Notes under the pieces: generated by a model | Databases searched by the model: none | Told to the model about the DNA's origin: nothing | The model's input: the letters and a program-made list of their open reading frames with translations, nothing else | Program-made: the position numbers and the translations under genes | Shown: one piece after another, positions 17,567-26,277 of the stretch | How the letters are laid out: each line of letters begins with the position of its first letter | Position numbering within the stretch: the stretch's first letter is position 1 | Assembly (NCBI RefSeq): GCF_003991905.1 | Contig: NZ_RSCL01000018.1 | Coordinates: 124,001-188,000 of the forward strand | DNA from: Dulcicalothrix desertica PCC 7102 | GTDB taxonomy: Bacteria; Cyanobacteriota; Cyanobacteriia; Cyanobacteriales; Nostocaceae | Direction of reading: 5' to 3' | Length of the DNA: 64,000 nt

Positions 17567-18328
17567 TTATTCTTCATAAATCATCTTTTTTGTCATTCCA
17601 CCATCGATTATAAAATTCTGTCCTGTAATAAACGATGCTGCATTACTAATTAAATATTCAATCATCAAAGCAATGTCCTCTGGTTTTCCGACTCTACCAG
17701 CAGGATGTTGCAAATTATCAATTTCTCGAATGTTAGATTCTTGTTTTCGACTAGCTTTACTCCACTGACTAACATCTATCCAACCTGGACTAATGCAATT
17801 AACTCTAACATCTGAACCAAGACTTATAGCCAAAGCATGAGTAAGTGCGACTATTGCTCCTTTGGAAGCAGCGTAAGCTTCTGTATTTGGCTCAGACTGT
17901 AACGCACGAGTTGATGCTATATTAACGATGGCGCCTTTTGATTGACGTAAATGAGGAATAGCATACTTTGACATTAAAAAGTAGCCAGTCAAATTAGTTT
18001 CGATAACTTTGTGCCAATCTTCTAATGCTAAATCTTCGACTGGTGCATTATTTGGATTAGAAATACCAGCATTATTAACGAGTGCATGAATGTGTTTAAA
18101 TTTATTTATTGTATTCTCAACACATTCTTTTACAGATTCTTCTTGAGAAGTATCAGTTTTAATAACTAGCAAATGTTCTTGAAACTGATTAAACTCATGT
18201 GAACATTCTTTAATCGCTTCAACATCAACGTCGGCAATTACAACATTATAACCCTGATTCAATAAATATTGACTAGCGCATTTGCCAATACCTTGGGCGC
18301 CACCCGTAACAATAATTGTTTGGCTCAT
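17567..18328 (-). CDS. Short-chain dehydrogenase/reductase
   Basis: 253 residues with all classical SDR marks: cofactor motif TGGAQGIGK at residues 8-16, NNAGIS in the middle, Ser in IVNIASTRAL, and YAASKGA carrying the catalytic Tyr and Lys. The C-terminus has the usual PEDIA and FITGQNFIIDGGMTKK. The motif around the first strand predicts NAD(H) preference (Asp in VVIADVD). The substrate cannot be read from sequence; a sugar or polyol dehydrogenase would fit. It converges on the giant membrane gene with only 10 bases between stops. Confidence 0.9.
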   Translation of the reverse strand: MSQTIIVTGGAQGIGKCASQYLLNQGYNVVIADVDVEAIKECSHEFNQFQEHLLVIKTDTSQEESVKECVENTINKFKHIHALVNNAGISNPNNAPVEDLALEDWHKVIETNLTGYFLMSKYAIPHLRQSKGAIVNIASTRALQSEPNTEAYAASKGAIVALTHALAISLGSDVRVNCISPGWIDVSQWSKASRKQESNIREIDNLQHPAGRVGKPEDIALMIEYLISNAASFITGQNFIIDGGMTKKMIYEE

Positions 18329-18354
18329 ATTAATTAATTAAAATTCGTTTTGTT

Positions 18355-18507
18355 TTATACATCGCGCGCTTTAAAAAAGTTATAAACAGCAATAGTAATA
18401 GCTAAAACTAACGCTATGTGAATTAGATTTCCTACAATATTAAGCGCTAAACCTATAGCCCAAAAAGCCAATAAAACTACAACAACGCCCCAAAGAATAC
18501 CTATCAT
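18355..18507 (-). CDS. Lmo0937-type small membrane protein
   Basis: 50 residues, too short for many gene callers. It reads MIGILWGVVVVLLAFWAIGL with a second hydrophobic stretch IHIALVLAITIAVYNFF and ends KARDV. Two short membrane helices and the LAFWAIGL core match the lmo0937/DUF5670 family of small bacterial membrane proteins of unknown role, often stress-induced. A purine-rich AAGGAGCAATAAGT precedes the ATG. It lies 26 bases upstream of the SDR start on the same strand, so they may be co-transcribed. Confidence 0.8.
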   Translation of the reverse strand: MIGILWGVVVVLLAFWAIGLALNIVGNLIHIALVLAITIAVYNFFKARDV

Positions 18508-18749
18508 ACTTATTGCTCCTTGTAATATAATTTTGTTACTTAAACATTTTAAAGTTTGTCCCTACTTATTGATATAAGTCAAAATACGTATATTTCAACT
18601 TAAATCATCTACCTTTAGTTAGAGTAGGTAAGTTATAGTAGAAACGTTACATGTAATCAGAACTTACGCATGAAAGAAGTTGTATTAAAAATATTTTTAA
18701 TTAAAACAAGGCTTATGACAGGATTAACCCAAATAGCTTAGTGGTCTGT

Positions 18750-18917
18750 GTCATTAATTTTGGGGTGTTGGTTTGCAGCGGATGAGAGCGGATGTAACGG
18801 ATAATTTATTTGTTACAAACAAGATTTTCAAACTTTCGGCGCCTTCAAATAATGAATCAACTATCCGTTACATCCGTTTAACATCCGTTGCACTCCCTAC
18901 CAACCAAAATTAATGAC
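18750..18917. mobile_element. Hairpin MITE carrying ATCCGTTAC repeats
   Basis: The left end gtcattaattttgg and right end ccaaaattaatgac are perfect inverted repeats, and the pairing continues inward through agcggatgtaacggata versus tatccgttacatccgttt. The 168-bp unit can thus fold nearly end to end, with GGCGCC near the loop at 18840. It has no coding frame. This longer unit contains the ATCCGTTAC motif found at five other loci. Confidence 0.75.
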
Positions 18918-18940
18918 ATTTGTGGTTTTTCTTCCTCTGT

Positions 18941-18989
18941 GTAGAGACGCGATTATTCCCTACGGGACACTGCGTGAACGCGTCTCTAC
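18941..18989. repeat. gtagagacg palindrome with longer spacer
   Basis: gtagagacgcg at one end and cgcgtctctac at the other, with a 27-base spacer (attattccctacgggacactgcgtgaa). Same family as the palindrome inside the 13720 gene. Confidence 0.85.
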
Positions 18990-19086
18990 CGTGTCCTTGT
19001 AAAAAAAATAGCCAAGTTATAGTGATTTTCGCTTAGTTATCGGGAATACTAAATAGACACAATAAAATCTCGGTAGAGCGTGAAGT

Positions 19087-20328
19087 ATGAACATTCGATA
19101 TTTACCATTTACAAGATGGTGGCATTGGATATTAGGTATCCTCCTAGCAACAGGAGGTCTAGGAGCAGGCGCCGTTGTTTTTCTCGCAAAGTCCCCACAA
19201 GAAAACAACTGTGTCTCCGAAACCCCCTTAGACACCGCATCCGCAGTTATATATTGTGCAACAACAACAGTTGACGAGCAAGACTCCGCTAAATTATCTT
19301 CATCAATTCGATTACTAAACACAATACCCCAAGACAACCCCTTACGTTCCAACGCAGATAACTTGATAGAACGCTGGTCACAGTCAATAATGCATCTGAG
19401 TCAAAAAGCATTTAACGAAGGAGATATAAACAGAGCCGTAGAACTAGCGCTCATAATACCCGATAATCATTCTGCTTCTCAAACAGCTAGTGAACAAATA
19501 AAAACTTGGCGGTCGATATGGTCGCAAGCGGAAAGTATACATGCTGCTGCCTTAGCAGAAATTGACGATGACTCAAAAAACTGGTATGCAGCTCTTAACA
19601 AAGCGAAACAGTTGCAGACATTAGAGAATGAATACTGGGCGAGTACAAAATATTATGAATTAGTACGTCACATTCAAGGCGCCCGTGAAAACCGTGAGAA
19701 AGGGGACATCGAGAAAAAATCAGCATCAGAGAAATTGCAGACAGACAATAGTGATAATATTGTGTATGATGATAAAAGTGACGAATCAACTCAACTAAAT
19801 ATAGCGCGCAAGCTTGCCAACTCAGGAAAACTAGACGATATGCGTTCTGCGTTAGTAGAAGCAAGTATGGTAATTTCTGAGCCATATGTCAAAGACGCAC
19901 GTAAATTAATGACGGAGACAGAAAATAAAATTGCTGTTTTAGAAGATAGTACATATTTGGAGGAAGCGAAAAAGTTAGCTTCTAAGAATGATGAGATATC
20001 TCTAAAAATGGCAGTCAATGAAGCAAAATTAATAGGTAAAGAGCGTCCTTTATACAAAGAAGCAAATCAGCAAATTGCTACTTGGGAGAAAAAAATTTTA
20101 CAGTTAGATAATCAAGCAATTCAGACAAATAACGTCAGTTTTAAAAAGGCGCCAATTATATCAAACGCCAAGAAAACAAGTACTAGTAAAGCACCAACGA
20201 GTGCTAACGCTAAATTTGAGGTTCAAAATGAGTTAAAACCGATATTAGATAATTATAACATAAAAGAGAGCCTTTATCCATCGATTGAGAAATTAGAAGA
20301 GATGCAAATGAATTATTCTGGGGAATAA
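19087..20328 (+). CDS. Membrane-anchored helical-repeat protein
   Basis: 413 residues. A basic N-terminus is followed by one membrane helix (residues 13-34, WHWILGILLATGGLGAGAVV); the rest is soluble and almost all helical. It has repeated degenerate units with alternating A/L spacing, such as QKAFNEGDINRAVELALIIP and ARKLANSGKLDDMRSALVEA, resembling TPR-like repeats used for protein binding. The C-terminus is a low-complexity K/S/A linker and short tail. This resembles uncharacterised cyanobacterial proteins annotated as 'chromosome segregation ATPase-like', but no ATPase motif is present. The neighbouring M16 peptidase starts 150 bases downstream. Confidence 0.7.
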   Translation: MNIRYLPFTRWWHWILGILLATGGLGAGAVVFLAKSPQENNCVSETPLDTASAVIYCATTTVDEQDSAKLSSSIRLLNTIPQDNPLRSNADNLIERWSQSIMHLSQKAFNEGDINRAVELALIIPDNHSASQTASEQIKTWRSIWSQAESIHAAALAEIDDDSKNWYAALNKAKQLQTLENEYWASTKYYELVRHIQGARENREKGDIEKKSASEKLQTDNSDNIVYDDKSDESTQLNIARKLANSGKLDDMRSALVEASMVISEPYVKDARKLMTETENKIAVLEDSTYLEEAKKLASKNDEISLKMAVNEAKLIGKERPLYKEANQQIATWEKKILQLDNQAIQTNNVSFKKAPIISNAKKTSTSKAPTSANAKFEVQNELKPILDNYNIKESLYPSIEKLEEMQMNYSGE

Positions 20329-20478
20329 ATTTAAGCTTAGTCCCAGAAAGTGGGTGTATTTACCATTCTTCCATTCACGTTTATTATCTAGTAATTAAAT
20401 TATATCTTTTCGTGAAATGTTTAAATATAAAGTCTGTAAGTAGAATAGACTTATAGAGAACAAAAGCGAAAACACCCA

Positions 20479-21756
20479 ATGACCTCCTCAACCTTAGCGA
20501 GATTACCCCGCCTCAATGCCCCCGAAGTACATCACCTACCTAACGGTCTGACTGTTATCGCGGAGCAAATGCCTATTGACGCTATAAACTTAAACTTATG
20601 GTTGAATGTCGGTAGTTATTTAGAACCTGATGCAATCAACGGGATGGCTCATTTCCTTGAGCATATGATATTTAAAGGAACCAAGCGATTGCAGAGTGGT
20701 GAATTTGAACGAAGAATAGAGCAACGAGGCGCCGTTACCAATGCTGCCACAAGTCAAGACTATACGCATTATTACCTAACTTGCGCTCCTAAAGATTTTG
20801 CCGAACTGGCGCCACTACAAATGGATGTGGTATTAAATCCATTAATACCCGATGATGCATTCGAACGTGAACGGTTAGTAGTTTTAGAAGAAATACGTCG
20901 CAGTGAAGATAATCCTCGGCGCCGGATGTTTGGACGAATGATGGAAATGTCATTTGAAAAATCACCATATCGTCGTCAGGTATTGGGGCCACAAACGGTA
21001 ATATCTCAACTACAACCGCAGCAAATGCGAGATTTTCACACACACTGGTATCAACCAAAGTCAATGACGGCAGTAGTTGTAGGAAATTTACCCGTTGAAG
21101 AGTTAATTGATACTGTAGTATTAGGATTTGGTAATAGTAAACAGCTAGTTGATAATCAACAACATACAGTAAGTTATTCCGAAGCACCATTTAAAAAAAT
21201 AGTTCGCAGTACATATATAGATGAAACTTTACAGCAAGCGCGTATAGCATTAATGTGGCGAGTGCCTGGATTAAAAGATTTGAACGACACATACGCATTA
21301 GATGTACTAGCAGCGATTTTAGGACATGGACGTACATCTAGGTTGGTGCGCGACCTACGAGAAGATAAAGGGTTAGTATCGCACATCGGCACGAGCAATA
21401 TGAACTTTCAGCATCAGGGGATATTTTATATATCGGCGCAATGTCCAGTAGAAAATATAGAAGCAGTAGAAAATGCCATAGTTGAACATATTCAAGCAGT
21501 TTCTACCAGCAAAGTAAGTGTTTCAGAACTTGAGCGTATTAGTTCTCAGGTTGCCAAGCGATTTGTTTTTGCTAACGAATCTCCTAGCGACAGAGCAGGT
21601 TTATACGGCTATTATCAATCACTTGTAGGCGCCTTAGAACCAGCTTTCGAGTATCCATCTCGTATCCAAGCACAAACTTCTACGCATTTAATGCAGGCAG
21701 CTGAACAATATTTACCCAGCGATGCTTATGGTGTGGTCATTGCTAAACCATGTTAA
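20479..21756 (+). CDS. M16 family zinc metallopeptidase
   Basis: 425 residues, a normal length for a single-chain M16B peptidase. The inverted zinc motif HxxEH is present as HFLEH (His58, Glu61, His62), followed 70 residues later by the acidic EEIRRSED stretch that supplies the third ligand. The C-terminal half includes the family R/Y region near SDRAGLYGYYQSLVG. In cyanobacteria M16 genes often occur as a pair, one active and one not; only the active-type copy is here. Probably cytoplasmic or periplasmic peptide degradation; no signal peptide is visible. Confidence 0.92.
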   Translation: MTSSTLARLPRLNAPEVHHLPNGLTVIAEQMPIDAINLNLWLNVGSYLEPDAINGMAHFLEHMIFKGTKRLQSGEFERRIEQRGAVTNAATSQDYTHYYLTCAPKDFAELAPLQMDVVLNPLIPDDAFERERLVVLEEIRRSEDNPRRRMFGRMMEMSFEKSPYRRQVLGPQTVISQLQPQQMRDFHTHWYQPKSMTAVVVGNLPVEELIDTVVLGFGNSKQLVDNQQHTVSYSEAPFKKIVRSTYIDETLQQARIALMWRVPGLKDLNDTYALDVLAAILGHGRTSRLVRDLREDKGLVSHIGTSNMNFQHQGIFYISAQCPVENIEAVENAIVEHIQAVSTSKVSVSELERISSQVAKRFVFANESPSDRAGLYGYYQSLVGALEPAFEYPSRIQAQTSTHLMQAAEQYLPSDAYGVVIAKPC

Positions 21757-21762
21757 TAGTAG

Positions 21763-21780
21763 GGTGGGTTGAAGCCCACC
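21763..21780. terminator. Bidirectional terminator hairpin
   Basis: ggtggg ttgaag cccacc between the M16 stop and the converging universal stress gene. The stem extends partly by flanking bases. No long U-run. Confidence 0.65.
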
Positions 21781-21787
21781 TTACTAT

Positions 21788-22393
21788 TTAATCAATCGAA
21801 CTGGGAATACCCAAAATAGTACACTGTAAATCAGCACCAAAAGATTTAATAATGGGGTGCTTTACAGAATTACAACCTAAAAATAAAACATCGGCGCCTT
21901 CTAATTCAACAATTTGCTTAAGTTCTGAAGCTGCACAGCCAAACCGTAAAAGGCAATCAAAATCGACTTGCCACTCTTCTGCTAAACTTCGTGCTTGACA
22001 AAGAATAGCATCAGTTTGTTCCATTATCATTAGACATTCGCTTTTAAGCCTTGCTTCTGTTAATACAGATGTTGAAACAATATCCGCATATACAGGTTGA
22101 TGTATACTTAAATATGTTTCTTGTATATAACAGCTTTGATTATCTTCAACCACATAAACTGCTTGAACAATTATTTGCATGTTAGACGCTAACCGAGCTT
22201 GATGTGCCATGCATAAAGCTATATCCAACGCCGTATGACTCTGGCGAGAACTGTTATACCCAACAATAAACTTACCTGAATTAGATTTATTCTCAATAGA
22301 TATGGGTGGTTCAGGCGCCAGTACCATTTGCTCAATCAAATCATCTCGACCGATAGTATTTTGCAGTCGAGTCAACATCGGCTTGATTTTCAC
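21788..22393 (-). CDS. Universal stress protein, riboswitch-controlled
   Basis: About 201 residues from a GTG at 22393, chosen because GGAGAG lies 11 bases upstream; the open frame reaches 22429. A Usp fold is visible: strand GKFIVGYNSSRQS near the start, a central NQSC.. insertion, then VDFDCLLRFGCAASELKQIV and ADVLFLGCNSVKHP. The usual ATP-binding glycine motif is altered (GCNSVKHPII), so nucleotide binding is uncertain. The 130-base leader contains a c-di-AMP riboswitch (22529-22660), implying that expression responds to this second messenger, which controls potassium and osmotic balance. Confidence 0.83.
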   Translation of the reverse strand: MKIKPMLTRLQNTIGRDDLIEQMVLAPEPPISIENKSNSGKFIVGYNSSRQSHTALDIALCMAHQARLASNMQIIVQAVYVVEDNQSCYIQETYLSIHQPVYADIVSTSVLTEARLKSECLMIMEQTDAILCQARSLAEEWQVDFDCLLRFGCAASELKQIVELEGADVLFLGCNSVKHPIIKSFGADLQCTILGIPSSID

Positions 22394-22528
22394 AGCTTTC
22401 ACTTCTCTCCAATATAAAGAAACAAACAAAGAAAAGTGGAAATATCGACTTGAGATTAGATATAATATAGCTCAATCTAAAATCATCGATAAGAACGCCC
22501 TTATCAAACTGTTGCCACAGCCAAACAT

Positions 22529-22660
22529 GAGGGAGTTCCTTCCACGGCTTACGGAGTTAGCTGACGGGCGAAGGCTGGAAGGTGCCTCTATAAATATTAG
22601 CCCCAAACGATGGTTCCTCCGTTCCTGACATCTCCTCGACAAATCAGGATTAAGCTACCC
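22529..22660 (-). promoter_or_regulatory. c-di-AMP riboswitch (ydaO-yuaA type)
   Basis: Reading the minus strand, the conserved blocks occur in order: GTAGCTTAATCC, then AACGGAGGAACC, then TTTGGGGCTAAT, then CACCTTCC, then CGCCCGTCAGCTAACTCCG followed by TAAGC, and finally GGAAGGAACTCC. These match the hallmark blocks of the ydaO/yuaA class, which binds cyclic di-AMP (family knowledge: GGAGGAACC, GGGGUUAAU, CAGCUAACUCCG). It lies 136 bases upstream of the universal stress gene start in the right orientation. Downstream, gataag-ggcgtt-cttatc could be part of the expression platform. ydaO riboswitches usually turn genes off when ligand is bound. A small ORF at 22302-22628 across it is spurious. 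Confidence 0.9.
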
Positions 22661-22760
22661 ACTTAAACTAGATAGGCGATGCACTTGCAATAACAATCAA
22701 ATTATAATCGCTTATTGAAACAAATCATCTATGTAAAGATATATTTCATCAAATTTTGTG

Positions 22761-22782
22761 GCACAGGTGTCCTCGCCTGTGC
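22761..22782. repeat. ACAGG hairpin repeat
   Basis: gcacagg tgtcctcg cctgtgc, a 7-base perfect stem. Same dispersed family as 3291-3309 and 9932-9953. The rest of 22790-23000 is AT-rich without a gene and probably contains the promoter of the next gene. Confidence 0.6.
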
Positions 22783-23001
22783 AGTACTCCCAAATTAAAA
22801 TCACATATTCGCGCCATAACCAATTTAAATCACCTCAACCACAAAAAATAATTTAATATTTCAAACCAAGTCAAATATTTTACAAAAATATTGATTTTAA
22901 AGTATTATAAAATACAACAAAAAAATTAACATTTTATATTAGTAGTATATGAATTTTTAATAGTATGTTTAATATATTCCGTGCGTCTAGTACAATAGCT
23001 C

Positions 23002-23814
23002 ATGTTTGATAACGTCTGTAAATTTTTAGCAGAACACTACTCAACTAACTTCGCCAACTGGCTAATAGGGAAAGATATAAATTTCACGAGGCTTGAGCCA
23101 TCCGAACTTTCGCTTGAACCAATTAGAGCAGATGCAATTATATTGCTACAAAGCGAGAAAGAAATAATGCACATAGAATTTCAAACTGAACCTAAAAAAA
23201 AGATTCCATTTCGGATGACAGATTATCGTTTACGGGGTCATCGTAGCTTTCCAGAAAAGGAAATGTATCAGTTTGTAATTTATTTGCAAGAAACCTCATC
23301 TGAGTTAGTCAAGCAGAACAGTTTTAGCTTGGCTCGAACCTATCACGAGTTCGATGTAATTCGGCTATGGGAGCAAAAAACAAGCTCATTTCTGCAGTAT
23401 CCTGGTTTATTGCCCTTTGCAGCATTAAGTAAAACTAACGACCGCACTCAAGTTCTACGACAGGTTGCCCAACAAATAAACCAGATAACAGATGCAACTG
23501 CACAAAGCAACGTTACAGCATCAGCAGCTATTTTAAGTGGGCTAGTATTAGATAAAGAGTTAATTAGTCGTATCTTGCGGAGTGACATTATGAAAGAGTC
23601 TGTAATTTACCAAGAAATCGAAGCCCAAGGAATGGAAAAAGGTATAGCCCAAGGTATAACCCAAGGTATAACCCAAGGTATAACCCAAGGTATAACCCAA
23701 GGTATTGAACAGGTTGCTTCAAATATGCTTAGACAAGGAATGAGTATTGATTTAATTGTAAGTGCTACAGGCTTAACTATTGAAAAAGTACAGCAATTGC
23801 AGCGAAATCAATAG
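23002..23814 (+). CDS. Rpn-family nuclease-like protein with GITQ repeats
   Basis: 270 residues. The N-terminal domain has the PD-(D/E)XK marks Asp in IRADAIILL and Glu-x-Gln in MHIEFQTEPKK, with the family's RMTDYRLRGHR segment. This is the Rpn/YhgA-like group that is highly multiplied in cyanobacteria. From residue 214 there is a tandem run GIAQ then four GITQ units encoded by five 12-base DNA repeats, followed by a predicted helix-turn-helix-like tail (LIVSATGLTIEKVQQLQ). The tail plausibly aids DNA binding. The repeat run is a likely site of copy-number change between strains. ATG at 23002. Confidence 0.8.
   Translation: MFDNVCKFLAEHYSTNFANWLIGKDINFTRLEPSELSLEPIRADAIILLQSEKEIMHIEFQTEPKKKIPFRMTDYRLRGHRSFPEKEMYQFVIYLQETSSELVKQNSFSLARTYHEFDVIRLWEQKTSSFLQYPGLLPFAALSKTNDRTQVLRQVAQQINQITDATAQSNVTASAAILSGLVLDKELISRILRSDIMKESVIYQEIEAQGMEKGIAQGITQGITQGITQGITQGIEQVASNMLRQGMSIDLIVSATGLTIEKVQQLQRNQ
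23641..23700. repeat. 12-bp in-frame tandem repeat
   Basis: Five consecutive 12-mers: ggtatagcccaa once, then ggtataacccaa four times. It is in frame and translates to GIAQ(GITQ)4. Confidence 0.97.
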
Positions 23815-23836
23815 TCTAACTTCTAAAACAGTAATA

Positions 23837-23861
23837 AGCGCCCTCCCAAATCGAGAGCGCT
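23837..23861. terminator. Terminator hairpin
   Basis: agcgccctc, loop ccaaatc, gagagcgct: a 9-base stem with one mismatch, followed by ttatattat. It lies between convergent genes ending at 23814 and 23867. Confidence 0.75.
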
Positions 23862-23866
23862 TTATA

Positions 23867-25030
23867 TTATCTCCCATGTGGGTCACTATAGGCAGGGTTT
23901 TTGGTAAATGATTCGTCGGTTAGGGTTTTTAGAAACTCTACTAAGTCTTGTTTTTCTTGTGGAGTAATTTGGAAACCAGAGACGAAGTTACTTTTTAGGG
24001 GGTTTTTACTTCCTACTCCTGCATACTCACCTGTTTTTATCGTTCGACCTCCTGCTGCATAATGGTCTATGACTTCTTCAAGTGTGGCTATACTACCGTC
24101 GTGCATGTACGGTGCTGTTAACTCAATATTTCTTAATGTCGGCGCCTTGAAGCGTCCCATATCTGATGGTTTACGTGTAATTTCATGGACTCCTGTATTA
24201 TTGGGTGGATATGCTCCTTTGCCGTCAATATTATAAAGTCCTGTATTATGAAAAGCTATTTCTTCAAATGCAAGACGCTCGTGTTTAACAGAGTCACTAA
24301 AATTAAAGCCTGAATGACAATGAAAACATTCCATACGTTCACTATTGAATAATGCTTCGCCACGTTTTGCTGCGGTTGATATGGCGCCTTTCTCTCTACC
24401 ATAGCGATAACGGTCGTAGGGTGAATTTGCTGATATTAAACTGCGTTCAAACGATGCTATAGCTTTAGTAATATTTTTAAGATTTACGTTATCTTTTTCA
24501 TTGAATGCAGCAGCAAATAACTTTTGGTAATTAGGGTCTTCGCGCAATTTATTTAATACTTGTTTGTCTTTACCCGATAAACCTAATTCTACAGGACGTT
24601 CACCAAACATAGGTACTAATGCTTGTACTTCGAGCTTTTTCATGCCGGGATGTGCCCAAGTCAGTACAGAACTATAAGCGATATTGGCTAAACTCATGGA
24701 ACTACGGGGATGTTTTTCTCCGGTTGCTCCTACTGAAACAGGTTTGGGGTCTGAAAATGCCACTCCTTGAATATGGCACGAAGCACAGGAAAATTCGCCA
24801 GTTACAGAAAGGCGCCCTTCATAGAAAAGGTGTCTACCCAGTTCTACTTTTTCTTTTGTCATAGGGTTATCAGCAGGCACAATTGGTTTTGGCATCCAAG
24901 CAGGAATATCCCAGACGTAATCATTATTCGGGATAGGCGCCGATAATGCTTGACTCAAACCAATTGATAAACAGCAGGTCAGTGCGAAAACCACTGTTAA
25001 ACCGAAGCAGCGTTTCCACTTATAAAGCAT
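23867..25030 (-). CDS. MbnH-like di-haem cytochrome c peroxidase
   Basis: 387 residues. A hydrophobic signal peptide ends near ALSA at residue 31. Two haem c sites are present: CASCH at 82-86 and CFHCH at 235-239, as in the bacterial cytochrome c peroxidase/MauG superfamily. A Met/His region for the second haem (APYMHDGSIATLEEVIDHYA) also fits. The gene begins 5 bases after the MbnP-like gene on the same strand, so they are an operon. In methanotrophs MbnH is a periplasmic di-haem enzyme that oxidises a Trp of its partner MbnP to kynurenine. Peroxidase activity is the alternative, but the partner gene favours the MbnH reading. Confidence 0.88.
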   Translation of the reverse strand: MLYKWKRCFGLTVVFALTCCLSIGLSQALSAPIPNNDYVWDIPAWMPKPIVPADNPMTKEKVELGRHLFYEGRLSVTGEFSCASCHIQGVAFSDPKPVSVGATGEKHPRSSMSLANIAYSSVLTWAHPGMKKLEVQALVPMFGERPVELGLSGKDKQVLNKLREDPNYQKLFAAAFNEKDNVNLKNITKAIASFERSLISANSPYDRYRYGREKGAISTAAKRGEALFNSERMECFHCHSGFNFSDSVKHERLAFEEIAFHNTGLYNIDGKGAYPPNNTGVHEITRKPSDMGRFKAPTLRNIELTAPYMHDGSIATLEEVIDHYAAGGRTIKTGEYAGVGSKNPLKSNFVSGFQITPQEKQDLVEFLKTLTDESFTKNPAYSDPHGR

Positions 25031-25035
25031 GTGTA

Positions 25036-25932
25036 TTACTTTAGGCTAAAAAATGTTTGTTTAGGAGTTTTATCACCAAAAGGTATCCCAAAATTTTTCA
25101 TTACGCCAGTACAGTCTTTGTCATTGGGTTCTGACATACACCCAGGCGCCGTTCCAGGTTGGTTATAACTCAAATCTACATTCGCCAAGAGTTTTGCAAT
25201 ATCAGCAACAATTACATTTTTATTTGGGTCAAAGTTATTCAATGTGATAGTTGCTTTATTAGGATTGCTACATGCCGTTGTGGGTTTTTGACTAGTTGTT
25301 TCAGCTTGACAACCTGTACTGCCTAAATGAATGAGAAAACCCTGAGATTTTGCCATTTCATCATGAACGTGTTGCTTTTGACCCGTGGAAGGTAGTCTAT
25401 AAGTAAAATCAATGCGAGCAAACTTGTAACCAAACTGCCAATTCCACCATAATGATGTCAGGTTTAAAGGAGAAGGCGCCAGCGTCGAGTCTTCATGGTT
25501 AAGATTTTGTGGAACACCAAGAGAGAATCTTACAGCTTTGTATTTTCCTTTGGGAACCGTGCCAATAACATCAGTGCGCGTCTCAACTGTACCATTCACA
25601 CAGGCGCCTGTCTTATTCTCAAAGTCGATTAATGCCACATTTTGATATTGCCATTTACCATCTTGGGCAAGAGTTAGGGGAACAACTTTACCCTGTGCAT
25701 CAATTAAAGAAACATCAGAAACGTAAAAACGAAAGTCTAAAGGAGTCACAGTAGTCGCAGCTTTGCCCAGTTTGTAATTACGACCGCAAGCAAAAGGTTG
25801 ATTATTTACTCTACCAGCAAATTTAATTGTTATCTGTTGAGTAGTATTTGTTTGTTGAGAGTAAGCTGTACCTGAAAACACAATACTTCCTAAAGTCAAA
25901 GCAACCGCTAAATATTTTAATGGTAATTTCAT
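25036..25932 (-). CDS. MbnP-like four-Cys metal-binding protein
   Basis: 298 residues with signal peptide ending near TAYS (residue 25). Cysteines at 49, 111, 208, 221, 265 and 274 and the motif SLWWNWQFGYKFARIDF (Trp162, 163, 165) match the 'metallo-mystery pair' MbnP family. In the family a Trp of the WSWQ.GYKF-like motif is converted to kynurenine by the MbnH partner and the protein binds copper. It is transcribed directly before the MbnH-like gene. Periplasmic copper handling is the likely role, inferred from family; no methanobactin genes are seen. Confidence 0.87.
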   Translation of the reverse strand: MKLPLKYLAVALTLGSIVFSGTAYSQQTNTTQQITIKFAGRVNNQPFACGRNYKLGKAATTVTPLDFRFYVSDVSLIDAQGKVVPLTLAQDGKWQYQNVALIDFENKTGACVNGTVETRTDVIGTVPKGKYKAVRFSLGVPQNLNHEDSTLAPSPLNLTSLWWNWQFGYKFARIDFTYRLPSTGQKQHVHDEMAKSQGFLIHLGSTGCQAETTSQKPTTACSNPNKATITLNNFDPNKNVIVADIAKLLANVDLSYNQPGTAPGCMSEPNDKDCTGVMKNFGIPFGDKTPKQTFFSLK

Positions 25933-26078
25933 AATTCAAGTGTCATGAGTCACCGTAGTTAAGCATCTCTCGACTATTCTTAAGCTTCACATTATACCCT
26001 AATATAATCGTAAATACTCTATATTAAGCGTTGCAATAAAAGCTACTAGTAGTCTATGTGATTAATTTTGATATGTTG

Positions 26079-26163
26079 GGTAGGGTGTGTGACACCAAGG
26101 GGAAAATTCCACTTTTCACGAAAAATCTTGTAGCGTGACGCACCTTAAGTCACGCACCCTACC
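26079..26163. repeat. Imperfect palindromic repeat (GGTGCGTGAC family)
   Basis: Left arm ggtagggtgtgtgac (26079-26093), right arm gtcacgcaccctacc (26149-26163), one mismatch, 55-base spacer. Related arms occur at 52003-52064 and 58216-58274, and a single arm near 43225-43240. Likely MITE-type repeats. Confidence 0.8.
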
Positions 26164-26230
26164 TCTAAATCTTGAACTCGCAAATCCTAATGGTTGACAT
26201 ATCCAACTAATTGAGTATAGATTGAAATAG

Positions 26231-26248
26231 TACTCAATTAATTGAGTA
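26231..26248. promoter_or_regulatory. Perfect 18-bp operator-like palindrome
   Basis: tactcaattaattgagta is a perfect inverted repeat 29 bases before the DUF4188 start, with a second half-site aattgagta at 26210-26218. Such a paired site fits a dimeric TetR/MarR/HxlR-type regulator; none is encoded next to it. Confidence 0.7.
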
Positions 26249-26277
26249 CAATTAACCATTTCAAAAGAGAAATCATC

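Noticed and set aside
22302-22628. Plus-strand ORF of 108 residues
   Set aside because: It lies across the universal stress gene start and the c-di-AMP riboswitch; no coding support.
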